In this document: positions 53,298 through 61,827 of the stretch, piece after piece
Layout of the letters: each line of letters opens with the position of its first letter
Numbering within the stretch: position 1 is the first letter of the stretch
DNA from: Pelagibacterium halotolerans B2
GTDB lineage: Bacteria > Pseudomonadota > Alphaproteobacteria > Rhizobiales > Devosiaceae
Assembly: GCF_000230555.1 (NCBI RefSeq)
Contig: NC_016078.1
Location: 744,001-808,000, forward strand
DNA length: 64,000 nt
Reading direction: 5' to 3'
Program-made: the position numbers and the translations under genes
The notes under the pieces: generated by a model
The model's database searches: none
Told to the model about the DNA's origin: nothing
What the model saw: only the letters and a program-made list of their open reading frames with translations

Positions 53298-54143
53298 TCA
53301 GCCTTTGACTGCCCCGGCCGACATGCCGGAAACGAAATAGCGTTGCATGACGAGGAAAAAGACGACGATGGGCGCGACCAGGATGAAGGCCCCTGCCATC
53401 ATTGCCCCCTGATCGGTCGCATAGGTGCCGTTCATCGACAAATAGCCGAGCGTCATCGTGACGTTGTCGCGCCCTTTCTGGAAGGTCGAGGTGATGAGGA
53501 ACTCATTCCAGGAATTGAGGAAAACGATGATCGCAACGGTAATCAGCCCCGGCTGCATCAACGGCAGCAGAATATATCGGAACGTCTGCCACGAGTTGGC
53601 ACCGTCCATGAACGCTGCGTCGTCGATCTCGCGTGGAATGGAAATCACATAGGCGCGCAAGAGGAAAATGGCGACGGGCAGGTTGATCGCGGTCAGGACC
53701 ACCCCTGTCGCTGCGAAATTGCCCACAAGGCCCAGCCGCGCGAAAACGAAATAGAGCGGAAAAAGGAAAAGCTGGATCGGTACGGTGGTGGCACACAGGA
53801 AATAGATGGTGACAAGCTTCCAGCCGGCAATGTGCTGGCGGGCGAGGGCGACCGCAGCAAGGGACGCGCAGACCAGGGTGAGCACCACCGTCGTGCCGCT
53901 CAAAAGCAGGGAGTTGACAAGGCCGACACCGAAATTGCCACCGCGCCAGGCGCGCGCGAAGTTGGAAAAATCAAAGCTCGTTGGAAGGCTAAGCGGGTTG
54001 GCCACGATGGACGCGTGCGGTTTGAATGTATTGACCGCCACAAGCAGCAGCGGAAGGACCGCAATGAGCACTGCACCGACAAGAAAGGCATTGGCCAGGG
54101 TGCGGCTGATCGGTCGCGGCGATTGGCGTACGGTGTCGGCCAT
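53298..54143 (-). CDS. Sugar-type ABC permease (MalG-like)
   Basis: A 281-residue CUT1 permease with six membrane helices and the EAA loop EIDDAAFMDGANSWQTF near residue 175-190 that docks the ATPase. It pairs with the permease encoded just upstream (3-bp gap) and is followed by the glycohydrolase paralog. Confidence 0.92.
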   Translation of the reverse strand: MADTVRQSPRPISRTLANAFLVGAVLIAVLPLLLVAVNTFKPHASIVANPLSLPTSFDFSNFARAWRGGNFGVGLVNSLLLSGTTVVLTLVCASLAAVALARQHIAGWKLVTIYFLCATTVPIQLFLFPLYFVFARLGLVGNFAATGVVLTAINLPVAIFLLRAYVISIPREIDDAAFMDGANSWQTFRYILLPLMQPGLITVAIIVFLNSWNEFLITSTFQKGRDNVTMTLGYLSMNGTYATDQGAMMAGAFILVAPIVVFFLVMQRYFVSGMSAGAVKG

Positions 54144-54146
54144 GAT

Positions 54147-55013
54147 CTATCTCTCGATGCTCGATCTGCTCAGGGCCACATAGGCGATGGAAGCCAAAAG
54201 CCCGAAAAAGCTCATGATGAGGGCCACCGCCGCTGCCTTACCCACCTGGAAACTGGTGAAGGCGAACTTGTAGGCATAGGTCGAAAGGATTTCGGTGGCG
54301 CGCGCCGGGCCGCCCTGGGTAATCAGATAGACATAGTCGAAGGTGAGGAACGAAAAGATCGTCACCAGCACAAGCATCAGCCCCAGCGTGGGCATGATGT
54401 TGGGCAGCGTAACGAAGCGGAACACCTGCCATCCGTTAGCGCCCTCGAGAAATGCTGCTTCGAGCTGGTCCGTCGGCGTTTGCCGCATGGCGGCGAAAAA
54501 GATGACGGTGAGATAGCCCCAGAAATGCCAGATATCGACCGCGGCCACCGCATAAAGGGCCGTGTCGGGGTTGGCGAGCGGGCTTTGCAGGGGAATGAGG
54601 GTGCGCGAGATGAAAGAGACGACGCCGGAAACCGGGCTGAAAATTATGTTCTGCCAGATGACCGCATTGGCAACCGGCGAGAGCACGTAGGGCAGAAGAA
54701 AAATCACCTGGAACACCGCGGCACTGCGACTGCGGCCCAGAAGCACCGAAGCGGCAACAAGCGCTATCGCCATTGGTATGGTCAGGAAAATCAGCGTCCA
54801 CTGGATGTTGTTTCCGATGGCTATCCACAAGACCGGATCGGCGGCGATGGCCGAAAAATTGGAGAGACCGGTAAAGTGCGGCGCCGACACGCCGTCCCAG
54901 AGCGTGAAAGCCGCCCCGAAGGTCAGGAGCGCGGGAACGAGCACGATGGACAGGCTGATGACAAGGGCCGGTGCCAGGAACAGATAATGCGCGCGGTCCC
55001 GCCGTAGGGCCAT
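54147..55013 (-). CDS. Sugar-type ABC permease (MalF-like)
   Basis: A 288-residue permease with six membrane helices and the EAA loop LEAAFLEGANGWQVF. First gene of the minus operon, it lies right after the operator at 55037-55051. Typical CUT1 F-subunit length. Confidence 0.92.
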   Translation of the reverse strand: MALRRDRAHYLFLAPALVISLSIVLVPALLTFGAAFTLWDGVSAPHFTGLSNFSAIAADPVLWIAIGNNIQWTLIFLTIPMAIALVAASVLLGRSRSAAVFQVIFLLPYVLSPVANAVIWQNIIFSPVSGVVSFISRTLIPLQSPLANPDTALYAVAAVDIWHFWGYLTVIFFAAMRQTPTDQLEAAFLEGANGWQVFRFVTLPNIMPTLGLMLVLVTIFSFLTFDYVYLITQGGPARATEILSTYAYKFAFTSFQVGKAAAVALIMSFFGLLASIAYVALSRSSIER

Positions 55014-55036
55014 GAGACGATCTCCCGATATCCGTG

Positions 55037-55066
55037 AATGAAACGTTTAACTAAGGCGATTGTCAA
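55037..55066 (-). promoter_or_regulatory. Promoter and LacI-type operator, right copy
   Basis: On the minus strand, -35 TTGACA (55066-55061), 17 bp, TTTCAT (55043-55038). The 15-bp site AATGAAACGTTTAAC (plus strand 55037-55051) covers the -10 region, so a bound repressor would block polymerase. It is identical to the site at 41104-41118. Confidence 0.65.
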
Positions 55067-55133
55067 TACGATATTTGCATCGTCGGCGACCCCTCGAACA
55101 ATCCTGTAGATGCCGGTTTCTCTTTGACGCTCC

Positions 55134-56252
55134 CTAGGCCGCCGGGTCCTCGAGGGTGCCGCGACCCGTCAGAAAGTCCCTGAGCGCACCGGCGTAGGGG
55201 GCGATGTCGATCTCGTGTTCGGAAAGCCAGTCGTCATTGTAGTATGTCGACGCATATCGCTCACCGCTGTCGCAGATGATTGATACCAAAGAGCCGCTTT
55301 CGGCTTTTTCGCGCATCTGCGAGGCCACCCAGCACAGCGCCCAGAAATTGGTGCCGGTCGAACCGCCCACGCGCCGCCCCAGATGGTCCGACAGGACCCG
55401 CATCGCGGCAATGGACGCCGCGTCGGGAATTTTGATCATGTGGTCGATGACGCCCGGCATGAAGGACGGCTCGACGCGAGGGCGCCCCACGCCTTCGATG
55501 CGGGACGGCGTGTTGCACACGATGTCCCGACTTTTCGAGCAGTAGGCGTCGTAGAATGCTGAATGCTCCACATCCACAACACAAAGCCGGGTCGCTAGAT
55601 TGCGGTAGCGAATATAGCGGCCGAGCGTTGCCGAAGTGCCACCGGTGCCGGCACTCATCACCACCCATGCGGGGATTGGATGAGGTTCCTTTTCCATCTG
55701 TGAGAAGATGCTTTCGGCAATGTTGTTGTTGCCGCGCCAATCGGTTGCCTGTTCGGCATAGGTGAACTGGTCGAGATAATGCCCCCCGCATTCGCGCGCC
55801 AGCCGCTCGGCTTCGGCATAGACCTGACCCGGCGAGTCCACGAAATGGCATCGTCCGTTATACCGAACGATGGCGTCGATTTTCTGCTCGCTGGTGCTTT
55901 GCGGCATGACCGCGACAAAAGGAAGGCCGAGCAGGTGTGCGAAATAGGCCTCGCTTACCGCCGTCGACCCCGAAGACGCCTCGACCAATGTTGTCCGGCG
56001 GCCGATCCATCCGTTTGCGATCCCGAAAAGGATCAGTGAGCGCGCAAGCCGATGTTTCAGGCTCCCGGTCGGATGGGTCGATTCATCCTTGAGATAGACC
56101 GAAACGCCTTCGAGGCCGGGAAACAGGGGATTGACCAGATGCGTGTCGGCCGACCGGCGGGCGTCGCCTTCAAGAATGGCTAGGGCATGCCGGCTCCATT
56201 CCCGGTCGGGGCAGGCGGCGGTATCGGCAAGGGGAGGGCAGATGGAAAACAT
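55134..56252 (-). CDS. PLP-dependent cysteine synthase-family enzyme (Cds1-like)
   Basis: A 372-residue fold-type II PLP enzyme. Schiff-base Lys66 lies in [11 protein letters not shown], the phosphate-binding loop in [13 protein letters not shown] and [13 protein letters not shown] binds the substrate carboxylate. Within the family the closest pattern I recognise is Cds1, an L-cysteine desulfhydrase, rather than CysK. Cysteine or S-substituted cysteine would give 2-aminoacrylate, which the adjacent RidA can hydrolyse. Last gene of the minus-strand TRAP operon. Confidence 0.83.
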   Translation of the reverse strand: MFSICPPLADTAACPDREWSRHALAILEGDARRSADTHLVNPLFPGLEGVSVYLKDESTHPTGSLKHRLARSLILFGIANGWIGRRTTLVEASSGSTAVSEAYFAHLLGLPFVAVMPQSTSEQKIDAIVRYNGRCHFVDSPGQVYAEAERLARECGGHYLDQFTYAEQATDWRGNNNIAESIFSQMEKEPHPIPAWVVMSAGTGGTSATLGRYIRYRNLATRLCVVDVEHSAFYDAYCSKSRDIVCNTPSRIEGVGRPRVEPSFMPGVIDHMIKIPDAASIAAMRVLSDHLGRRVGGSTGTNFWALCWVASQMREKAESGSLVSIICDSGERYASTYYNDDWLSEHEIDIAPYAGALRDFLTGRGTLEDPAA

Positions 56253-56259
56253 GGCGCTT

Positions 56260-56640
56260 TTAGCCCTTGAGCGCGATCACGGCCTCGACCTCGACCTTGG
56301 CGCCTTTGGGCAGTGCACTGACTTCGTAACAGGCCCGCGCCGGATAGGGTGGTTCAAGAGCGGCGCTATAGGCCGCGTTGATGGCATCGAAGGCCCCGAG
56401 ATCGGTCACCAGAATCGTGGTTTTGACGACGTCATCCAATGTGGCGCCGGCAGCCCGCGCGATAGCGGCAATGTTGGCCATGCACCGGGTCATCTGCCCG
56501 CCCGCATCTTCCGATGAGAACGATCCCGTAGCGGGGTCGATGGGCAATTGCCCGGAAACGAAAAGCAGCGATCCCACTTTGCGGGCCTGGCTGTAGGGCC
56601 CAATGGCCGCTGGGGCATCGTCGGTAGAAATGGCAGACAT
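56260..56640 (-). CDS. RidA-family enamine/imine deaminase
   Basis: A 126-residue RidA protein with the conserved Arg102 in PARACYEV and Glu118 in VEVEAVIAL, equivalent to the catalytic Arg and Glu of the family. It hydrolyses reactive 2-aminoacrylate and related imines. Seven bp from the PLP-enzyme gene and overlapping the CMD gene by one base, it probably clears the product of the desulfhydrase. Confidence 0.92.
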   Translation of the reverse strand: MSAISTDDAPAAIGPYSQARKVGSLLFVSGQLPIDPATGSFSSEDAGGQMTRCMANIAAIARAAGATLDDVVKTTILVTDLGAFDAINAAYSAALEPPYPARACYEVSALPKGAKVEVEAVIALKG

Positions 56641-57230
56641 CAGGGTTTCTCCCTTGTCGATATTGCGGGCTCGGAATGTCCTAAAGGGTGCATGAGCCGG
56701 TTGGCCCAGCCGAAAATCGCAATGGCATGGATGAGATCGATGATCTCGATATCGCTCAGTCCATTGGCCTTCAGGGCCGCGATGTGGTCTGGCCCGGCCC
56801 GCGAGGGGGTAACCGAGAGGGCCTGGCCGAACTCGTAGATGGCGCGGTCACGAGAAGAAAGGGCGTCGGGCCGGTCGAGCATGAGGGCCGAAACCACATG
56901 ATCGGATTGGCTGAGATTGGCGTGCTGGCGAGCGTGTACCACGGCGCAATACCGGCAGCCGTTCACGGTCGAGGCGGCCAGTGCGCCGAGTTCCCGGTCG
57001 GCGCGAGGGAGCCCGTCCCTCACATACATGATTGCGTTGAACAATTCGGTCCGCGCAACGTAGGAATCCGGGTCGTGCGCCAGTGTCCGCACATAGGGGG
57101 AGACCTTTTTCGCCGAAGGGGTGACCCGCATCGCCTGAAGTTGGCGATCGGTCGCTTCGGCCAGTTCGACCGGCGGAAGGTGCGGGTGCCAGACGAGCGG
57201 CTTGAGACGAATGGCGGGCAGGGTGGTCAC
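56640..57230 (-). CDS. Alkylhydroperoxidase-like protein, Avi_7169 family
   Basis: A 196-residue CMD/AhpD-fold protein with the redox CxxC Cys92-Cys95 and His99 in NGCRYCAVVHARQ. The pair with the next gene matches the Avi_7169/Avi_7170 families recalled from TIGRFAMs, found beside transporters for sulfur or peptide-like compounds. Probably a thiol-dependent peroxidase or isomerase; the substrate is unknown. It overlaps both neighbours by one base. Confidence 0.83.
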   Translation of the reverse strand: MTTLPAIRLKPLVWHPHLPPVELAEATDRQLQAMRVTPSAKKVSPYVRTLAHDPDSYVARTELFNAIMYVRDGLPRADRELGALAASTVNGCRYCAVVHARQHANLSQSDHVVSALMLDRPDALSSRDRAIYEFGQALSVTPSRAGPDHIAALKANGLSDIEIIDLIHAIAIFGWANRLMHPLGHSEPAISTREKP

Positions 57231-57793
57231 TAAGTCGTCTCCAAAAGGCTGAGACCATCGACGATGCGGCTTTCGAAATTGACGAAGGCCAGCAGTTCCG
57301 AAAGCGCAATAACCTGCGGCACGGTCAGTCCGGCGGAGAGCAGGGCCTGGAGATGATCTGCGCGCGCTTCGCGGGGGCGAAGGCAGATCATGTCGGTATG
57401 GCTCGCCAGCGCGGCGTGAACGCCGGTCAGGGTCTCCGGGTCCGCGCCCCTGGCCAGTTCGTGTTGTGCAACGTCGAGCTCGTGCCGCTCACAATCGGCG
57501 CCATAACGCTCGATCAGGGCGGTGTTTTTGTTGTGAACAGCCGATCGCAGGGCGATTGCCGCCCGCAGGCCCGATGACAGCCCGAGATCCTCCTCGGGCG
57601 CCAGGACGGCTCTGCGGCAGGCTTCAGCGCCCTCGACAAATTCCGGCCGGAAGGCGCGTGCCTCGAAAATGGGACTTCCCGGCGCAATATCGGCGGCAAG
57701 ATCGATGGCATCGGGCCGCTCATGGACCTTGTTCGGCACGGCTTCTCCAGACATTGGGGAACGTGAGGGCGAGTTCGGTGACAAGAGCGACAT
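57230..57793 (-). CDS. CMD-domain protein, Avi_7170 family
   Basis: A 187-residue protein with the same CMD-like helical fold as its neighbour but no CxxC; its cysteines are scattered (AEACRR, DCERHE, MICLRP). Probably a non-catalytic partner or an enzyme with different chemistry. It overlaps the CMD gene and the DctM gene by one base each. Confidence 0.75.
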   Translation of the reverse strand: MSLLSPNSPSRSPMSGEAVPNKVHERPDAIDLAADIAPGSPIFEARAFRPEFVEGAEACRRAVLAPEEDLGLSSGLRAAIALRSAVHNKNTALIERYGADCERHELDVAQHELARGADPETLTGVHAALASHTDMICLRPREARADHLQALLSAGLTVPQVIALSELLAFVNFESRIVDGLSLLETT

Positions 57794-59082
57794 CAGCGCG
57801 GCCCCAGCACCAGATCGGGCAGCCAGAGCGTAATTTCGGGGATCGCCGCGATCAGGATCAGAACGACGATGGGCGGGATCATCAAAGGCAATATGGCGAT
57901 CGCCAGCTTCTCAAAGCGAACGCCCGATACCGCCGACATCAGATAAAGCCCAACGCCGAGAGGAGGCGTTGCAATCCCCAAAAGCAGGGCAAGCGTGATG
58001 ACCATGCCAAACTGCACGCGATCGACGCCAAAGGCATCGGCCACCGGCAAAAGAAGCGGGAGCAGGATGATCTTTGCCGGCGAAGCCTCCATGAAACATC
58101 CGATCACCACCAGCAGGATGATGACGAACACCATAAACACGGCGCGCGAGTCGATCGTTTCGAGAATACCGGACGCAAACGCCTGCGGGACCTGCTCGAA
58201 CGCGAACAGCCAGCCCATGATCTGGGAAAACCCGATAATCATCATGATGAGAGACGAAAGGACGGCGCTTTCCGTCAGCGCGTGCCACAAAGCCTTCCAC
58301 GTCAGGGACTTGTAGAAGAGACCGATCAGGATGGAATAGGCGCAGGCAATGACGCCGGCCTCGGTGGCGGTGGCAAAACCGAAAATGATGGCGCCCAGGA
58401 TGATGCCGGGGGCAACCAGAGCGGGCAGGCCCTCGAGCGTGGCCTTGCCAATTCCCGCCAGCCCCACCTTTTCTTCACGCGGCATGGGCGTCCAGATCGA
58501 AATGATCCGGATATAGGCGATAAAGGAAATTGCAACGAGGATGCCCGGGATGATCCCTGCGAGAAACAGCCGTGACACGGACTCGTTTGCAAGCCACGCA
58601 TAGACGATCAGGCTGATCGAAGGGGGAATGATCGGGCCGACAAGCGAGGTCGCAACGGTAAGTGCGGCAGCGAATTCGGGATTATAGCCCCTCTTGCGCA
58701 TGGCCTTGACTTCGAGCTGGCCCAGCCCTGCGATATCGGCGGTGGCCGCGCCTGAAACGCCAGCGAAAAGCAGCGAGGCAAGCACGTTCACATAGGCCAG
58801 GCCGGCCCGAAAATGACCAACGATCGAAAGTGCGAAATTGAAGATGCGATCGGTTAGCCCGATTGCATTCATGAGGTTCCCGGCGAGAATGAAGAAGGGA
58901 ATGGCCAGCAGCGCAGGCTTGCCCGCTCCATCCAGAACCTGCTGGGGAACGACGATTGCGTTGTCGCCGAACCCCGCCCAGTACAGGCCGAAGATCGATC
59001 CCATGGCGATGGCCATGGTAACCGGAACGCCGACGAGCATCATGGCGATGAAGCCGCCGATGACGATAAAGCCCAGTGTCAT
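57793..59082 (-). CDS. TRAP transporter large permease (DctM)
   Basis: A 429-residue permease with about twelve helices and the DctM signatures GVSGAATADIAGLGQLEVKA and VTVATSLVGPIIPPSI-like region (here ALTVATSLVGPIIPPSISL). It imports the ligand of the DctP receptor using a sodium gradient. It overlaps the DctQ gene by 4 bp. Confidence 0.94.
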   Translation of the reverse strand: MTLGFIVIGGFIAMMLVGVPVTMAIAMGSIFGLYWAGFGDNAIVVPQQVLDGAGKPALLAIPFFILAGNLMNAIGLTDRIFNFALSIVGHFRAGLAYVNVLASLLFAGVSGAATADIAGLGQLEVKAMRKRGYNPEFAAALTVATSLVGPIIPPSISLIVYAWLANESVSRLFLAGIIPGILVAISFIAYIRIISIWTPMPREEKVGLAGIGKATLEGLPALVAPGIILGAIIFGFATATEAGVIACAYSILIGLFYKSLTWKALWHALTESAVLSSLIMMIIGFSQIMGWLFAFEQVPQAFASGILETIDSRAVFMVFVIILLVVIGCFMEASPAKIILLPLLLPVADAFGVDRVQFGMVITLALLLGIATPPLGVGLYLMSAVSGVRFEKLAIAILPLMIPPIVVLILIAAIPEITLWLPDLVLGPR

Positions 59083-59606
59083 TCGATGGCCCCTTCCTGC
59101 TCGGTGTCGGCGTGCTTCATGGGCGGGAAGGCCCGGATGGAACCGGACAACAGCCCGACAATGTCATTGGCGAAGTGAATGAGGATCAGCGCGGCAGAGA
59201 TGAAGATCGGGCCGCTTCTGACGTAAATCGGAAGCGCAATGGCCTCCATATCGGCCGTTTGCAGCGCCAGAAGCCCAGGCGCTGCACGCAGGATGGCAAG
59301 CATGACCAGAATGCCGACGATGTTGGTGGCAATGGCCACGGCGATGCGCGGACCATTGGGCAGCCGGGATACGAAGATATCGACCACAACGTCCCTGCGG
59401 CGGCGCACATAGACAAAAAAGCCCACCAGCAGCATCCACATGAAGAGCAGCAACGTCCATGAATAGACCCAACCGAACGCCAAGCCGAACACCGAACGTG
59501 TGATGATGTTCACCAGGTTGATGGTCAGCATGACGCCCAGGCTGATCGCCGCCAGTGCCATAAAGACACCGGCGATACGATCCAGGGCACGATCAATGAA
59601 AGGCAT
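59079..59606 (-). CDS. TRAP transporter small permease (DctQ)
   Basis: A 175-residue membrane protein with four helices and the FGWVYSWTLLLFMWM segment typical of DctQ. It forms the membrane complex with DctM; the genes overlap by 4 bp. Preceded by the receptor gene after 27 bp. Confidence 0.92.
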   Translation of the reverse strand: MPFIDRALDRIAGVFMALAAISLGVMLTINLVNIITRSVFGLAFGWVYSWTLLLFMWMLLVGFFVYVRRRRDVVVDIFVSRLPNGPRIAVAIATNIVGILVMLAILRAAPGLLALQTADMEAIALPIYVRSGPIFISAALILIHFANDIVGLLSGSIRAFPPMKHADTEQEGAIE

Positions 59607-59633
59607 GGCGGGGTTCCGGTCGTGCTTGGTGGA

Positions 59634-60629
59634 TCAGCGTGCCGCTTCCACGGCATCCAGCAGGCCCTCGGGCAGTTCGCCCGCTTCGGCCCGCGCCGCA
59701 TAGAACGCCCGCATCGATTCCACCCAGGCCGACGTGTCGAACTCGGTATCGAAAGTCACGTCGCCCTCGGCTGTAAGCGTTTCGACCATTGTCGCGGACT
59801 GTTCATCGATCAGCTCGCGTGCATAGGCCGCAGCTTCCTCATGCGCGCGGGTCACCGCTTGCTGATTTTCTTCCGAAAGGCCGTCCCAGGCTTGGGCATT
59901 CATCATCCAGCTGACGGCCTGGGGATATTCGTCAGTGCGCACGATGTAGGGCGCAACTTCGTAAAAGCGCATGGATTCGATGGATTCCGCGGGCGAGGTA
60001 ACAGCGTCGACGATGCCGCGGCTGATCCCGTCATAGACTTCGCCCCAGGGCAAAATTCGAACCTCGGCGCCAAGGTGTTCCCAGGCGGAAACCACGAGCT
60101 GGTCCTGATACTGGCGGACGCGCATCCCTTCGATCGATGATGCATCTTCGATGGGTTCGCTGGACAGCAGCGTCCGGAACGAGCCGCGTGGAAAATCTGG
60201 AATATCGCCCAGAATAGTGATGTCGGCCTCTTCCTCGACGGTATCGAGCCAGCCCTGGAACAGTTCGCCACGGATGAAGTTCGACCAATGCTCGTAATCG
60301 TCGAACAGGAATGGGGCCGCGGCGTAGCGGATCCCGTCTTCCCACCGGGAAAGGAAGGAAATGCCCGAGGGCGCGAGCTGGATGATGTTCTGGCTGAGCT
60401 GCTCGACGACCGCTTCCATATTGCCCAGTTGTTCGTTGGGATAGACGCGGACCGTGATCTCGCCGTCGGTATATTCGTTCACCAGATCGGCAAAGCGCTG
60501 ATAGGCCAAGCCCTCAAAGCTATCGGGTGTCATCATCGAGCTCAGGCGCCATGTCTCGGCGTTGGCCGGAGCCGCCATGCCCATGCCGGCGACAAGGGCG
60601 CCGATGCTTAGTCCTACAAGAGTTTTCAT
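59634..60629 (-). CDS. TRAP transporter solute receptor (DctP)
   Basis: A 331-residue periplasmic receptor with signal peptide (about 1-24, ending APANAE). The ligand-binding Arg lies in SIEGMRVRQYQD. First gene of a seven-gene operon (receptor, DctQ, DctM, CMD pair, RidA, PLP enzyme). GGGAGA eight bases before the ATG. The upstream inverted repeat probably binds the divergent LysR regulator. Confidence 0.93.
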   Translation of the reverse strand: MKTLVGLSIGALVAGMGMAAPANAETWRLSSMMTPDSFEGLAYQRFADLVNEYTDGEITVRVYPNEQLGNMEAVVEQLSQNIIQLAPSGISFLSRWEDGIRYAAAPFLFDDYEHWSNFIRGELFQGWLDTVEEEADITILGDIPDFPRGSFRTLLSSEPIEDASSIEGMRVRQYQDQLVVSAWEHLGAEVRILPWGEVYDGISRGIVDAVTSPAESIESMRFYEVAPYIVRTDEYPQAVSWMMNAQAWDGLSEENQQAVTRAHEEAAAYARELIDEQSATMVETLTAEGDVTFDTEFDTSAWVESMRAFYAARAEAGELPEGLLDAVEAAR

Positions 60630-60654
60630 GTTCGTCGTCTCCCTTTGACGCGAT

Positions 60655-60692
60655 GAGCAAGCTATCCGAAAAAGTTATAATAAGGCTTGCTC
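60655..60692. promoter_or_regulatory. Perfect inverted repeat in the TRAP-LysR divergent region
   Basis: GAGCAAGC (60655-60662) and GCTTGCTC (60685-60692) are exact 8-bp inverted arms 22 bp apart, with TATAAT (60676-60681) between them. Well placed to be the LysR binding region controlling both directions. Confidence 0.55.
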
Positions 60693-60723
60693 TATGTGAT
60701 AAGTGGATGATAAAAGATTGGCC

Positions 60724-61692
60724 ATGTCAAGTGATCCTGATCAATTTTTGGACATTCGCGCGCTGCAGGCCTTTCTTGCAGCGATGTCGACCGGCTCCAT
60801 GACCGGCGCCGCCCAACTGCTGGGTAAATCTCAGCCGGCGGTCACCCGGGTCGTGCGGGAATTGGAGGAGGCGGTGGGCTTCCAGCTCTTTCACCGGAAC
60901 GGCCCCCGCATCAGTCCCACTGAGCGCGGCCTGCTTTTTCACGAAGAGGCCGTGCGCCTCATGGCGGGCATGCGCCAGATTTCCAGCCGCGCCACCGCCA
61001 TACGCGACAACATCGCCGCTTCGCTCGACATCGCGGCAACCCCGACAATGTCAGGTGGCCTCATTGCTCCGGCCCTGGCGGGGCTGGGAGAAGCGCAGCC
61101 CGATTTTATCAATGTCCAGACTATGGGTGCCGAGCACGTGGTCCGCTCGGTTCATGCCCGAACTGCCGATATCGGCGTTTCAAGCTTTCCGCTCGACTAC
61201 GCCGGCCTTTCCATTCAGGCCATATGCGAGCGTGACTGTGTCGGGGTGGTCGCTGATGACGATCCTTTGGCCCGGCAGTCAGTATTGTCGCTGGCGTCCT
61301 TGACCGAACGACGGCTCGTGACCGTTGGTAACGCCTTTCGTCTGCGCCGGTCAATCGACCGGGCCATTTCGCAGGCCGGGATCCATCCCCCGCGCGACTT
61401 TTCGACCAACACGTCCCTCAATGCGGTCATGGCGGCGCGCGCCGGGCTTGGCGTTGCGATCATCGATCCCGTCACGGCATTTGGAATTCCCGTGCAGGGT
61501 GTGAAGGTTTTGCCACTCGATGTGCGGATACCCTATTTCTGGGGCCTGTTCTCCGATGCAGCGCGCGTGGTCTCGCCGCTGACATCGGCATTTGTGGATG
61601 CCTTCATCGGGAGTTGTTCGGCCATTATTCCCGATTGCCGTTTCCATGACCCCGCCGACCAACCCGATATGTCGCCGGATCGCGATCATTAG
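60724..61692 (+). CDS. LysR-family transcriptional regulator
   Basis: A 322-residue regulator with N-terminal helix-turn-helix (LDIRALQAFLAAMSTGSMTG, then KSQPAVTRVVRELE) and a periplasmic-binding-type effector domain. An in-frame GTG at 60703 is an alternative start. Divergent from the TRAP operon, it probably controls it, and perhaps the FMO-dipeptidase genes downstream. Its TAG stop lies in the TAGAGC end of a 117-bp gap. Confidence 0.9.
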   Translation: MSSDPDQFLDIRALQAFLAAMSTGSMTGAAQLLGKSQPAVTRVVRELEEAVGFQLFHRNGPRISPTERGLLFHEEAVRLMAGMRQISSRATAIRDNIAASLDIAATPTMSGGLIAPALAGLGEAQPDFINVQTMGAEHVVRSVHARTADIGVSSFPLDYAGLSIQAICERDCVGVVADDDPLARQSVLSLASLTERRLVTVGNAFRLRRSIDRAISQAGIHPPRDFSTNTSLNAVMAARAGLGVAIIDPVTAFGIPVQGVKVLPLDVRIPYFWGLFSDAARVVSPLTSAFVDAFIGSCSAIIPDCRFHDPADQPDMSPDRDH

Positions 61693-61806
61693 AGCGTGTC
61701 CGGCAACAGTGGGAACGGCCTTGCGGCCCGGACGCGCGACAAAAAGAAGACCTACTGGATTTTCGCGGTTTGAAGGGCCGCGCAAGCGAAAAGCGGAAAT
61801 GCTCTA
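61690..61806. repeat. 117-bp gap bounded by TAGAGC and GCTCTA
   Basis: A gap with complementary 6-bp ends, TAGAGC (61690) overlapping the LysR stop and GCTCTA (61801). The right end GCGGAAATGCTCTA resembles an intergenic repeat I have seen often in Rhizobiales. No gene inside. A second copy is not visible in this window. Confidence 0.4.
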
Positions 61807-61827
61807 GTGACAAAGGATCGACTGGCC

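Noticed and set aside
53241..55007. 588-codon plus-strand frame opposite the two permease genes
   Set aside because: Highly charged antisense translation of membrane helices; the minus-strand permeases have clear EAA loops.
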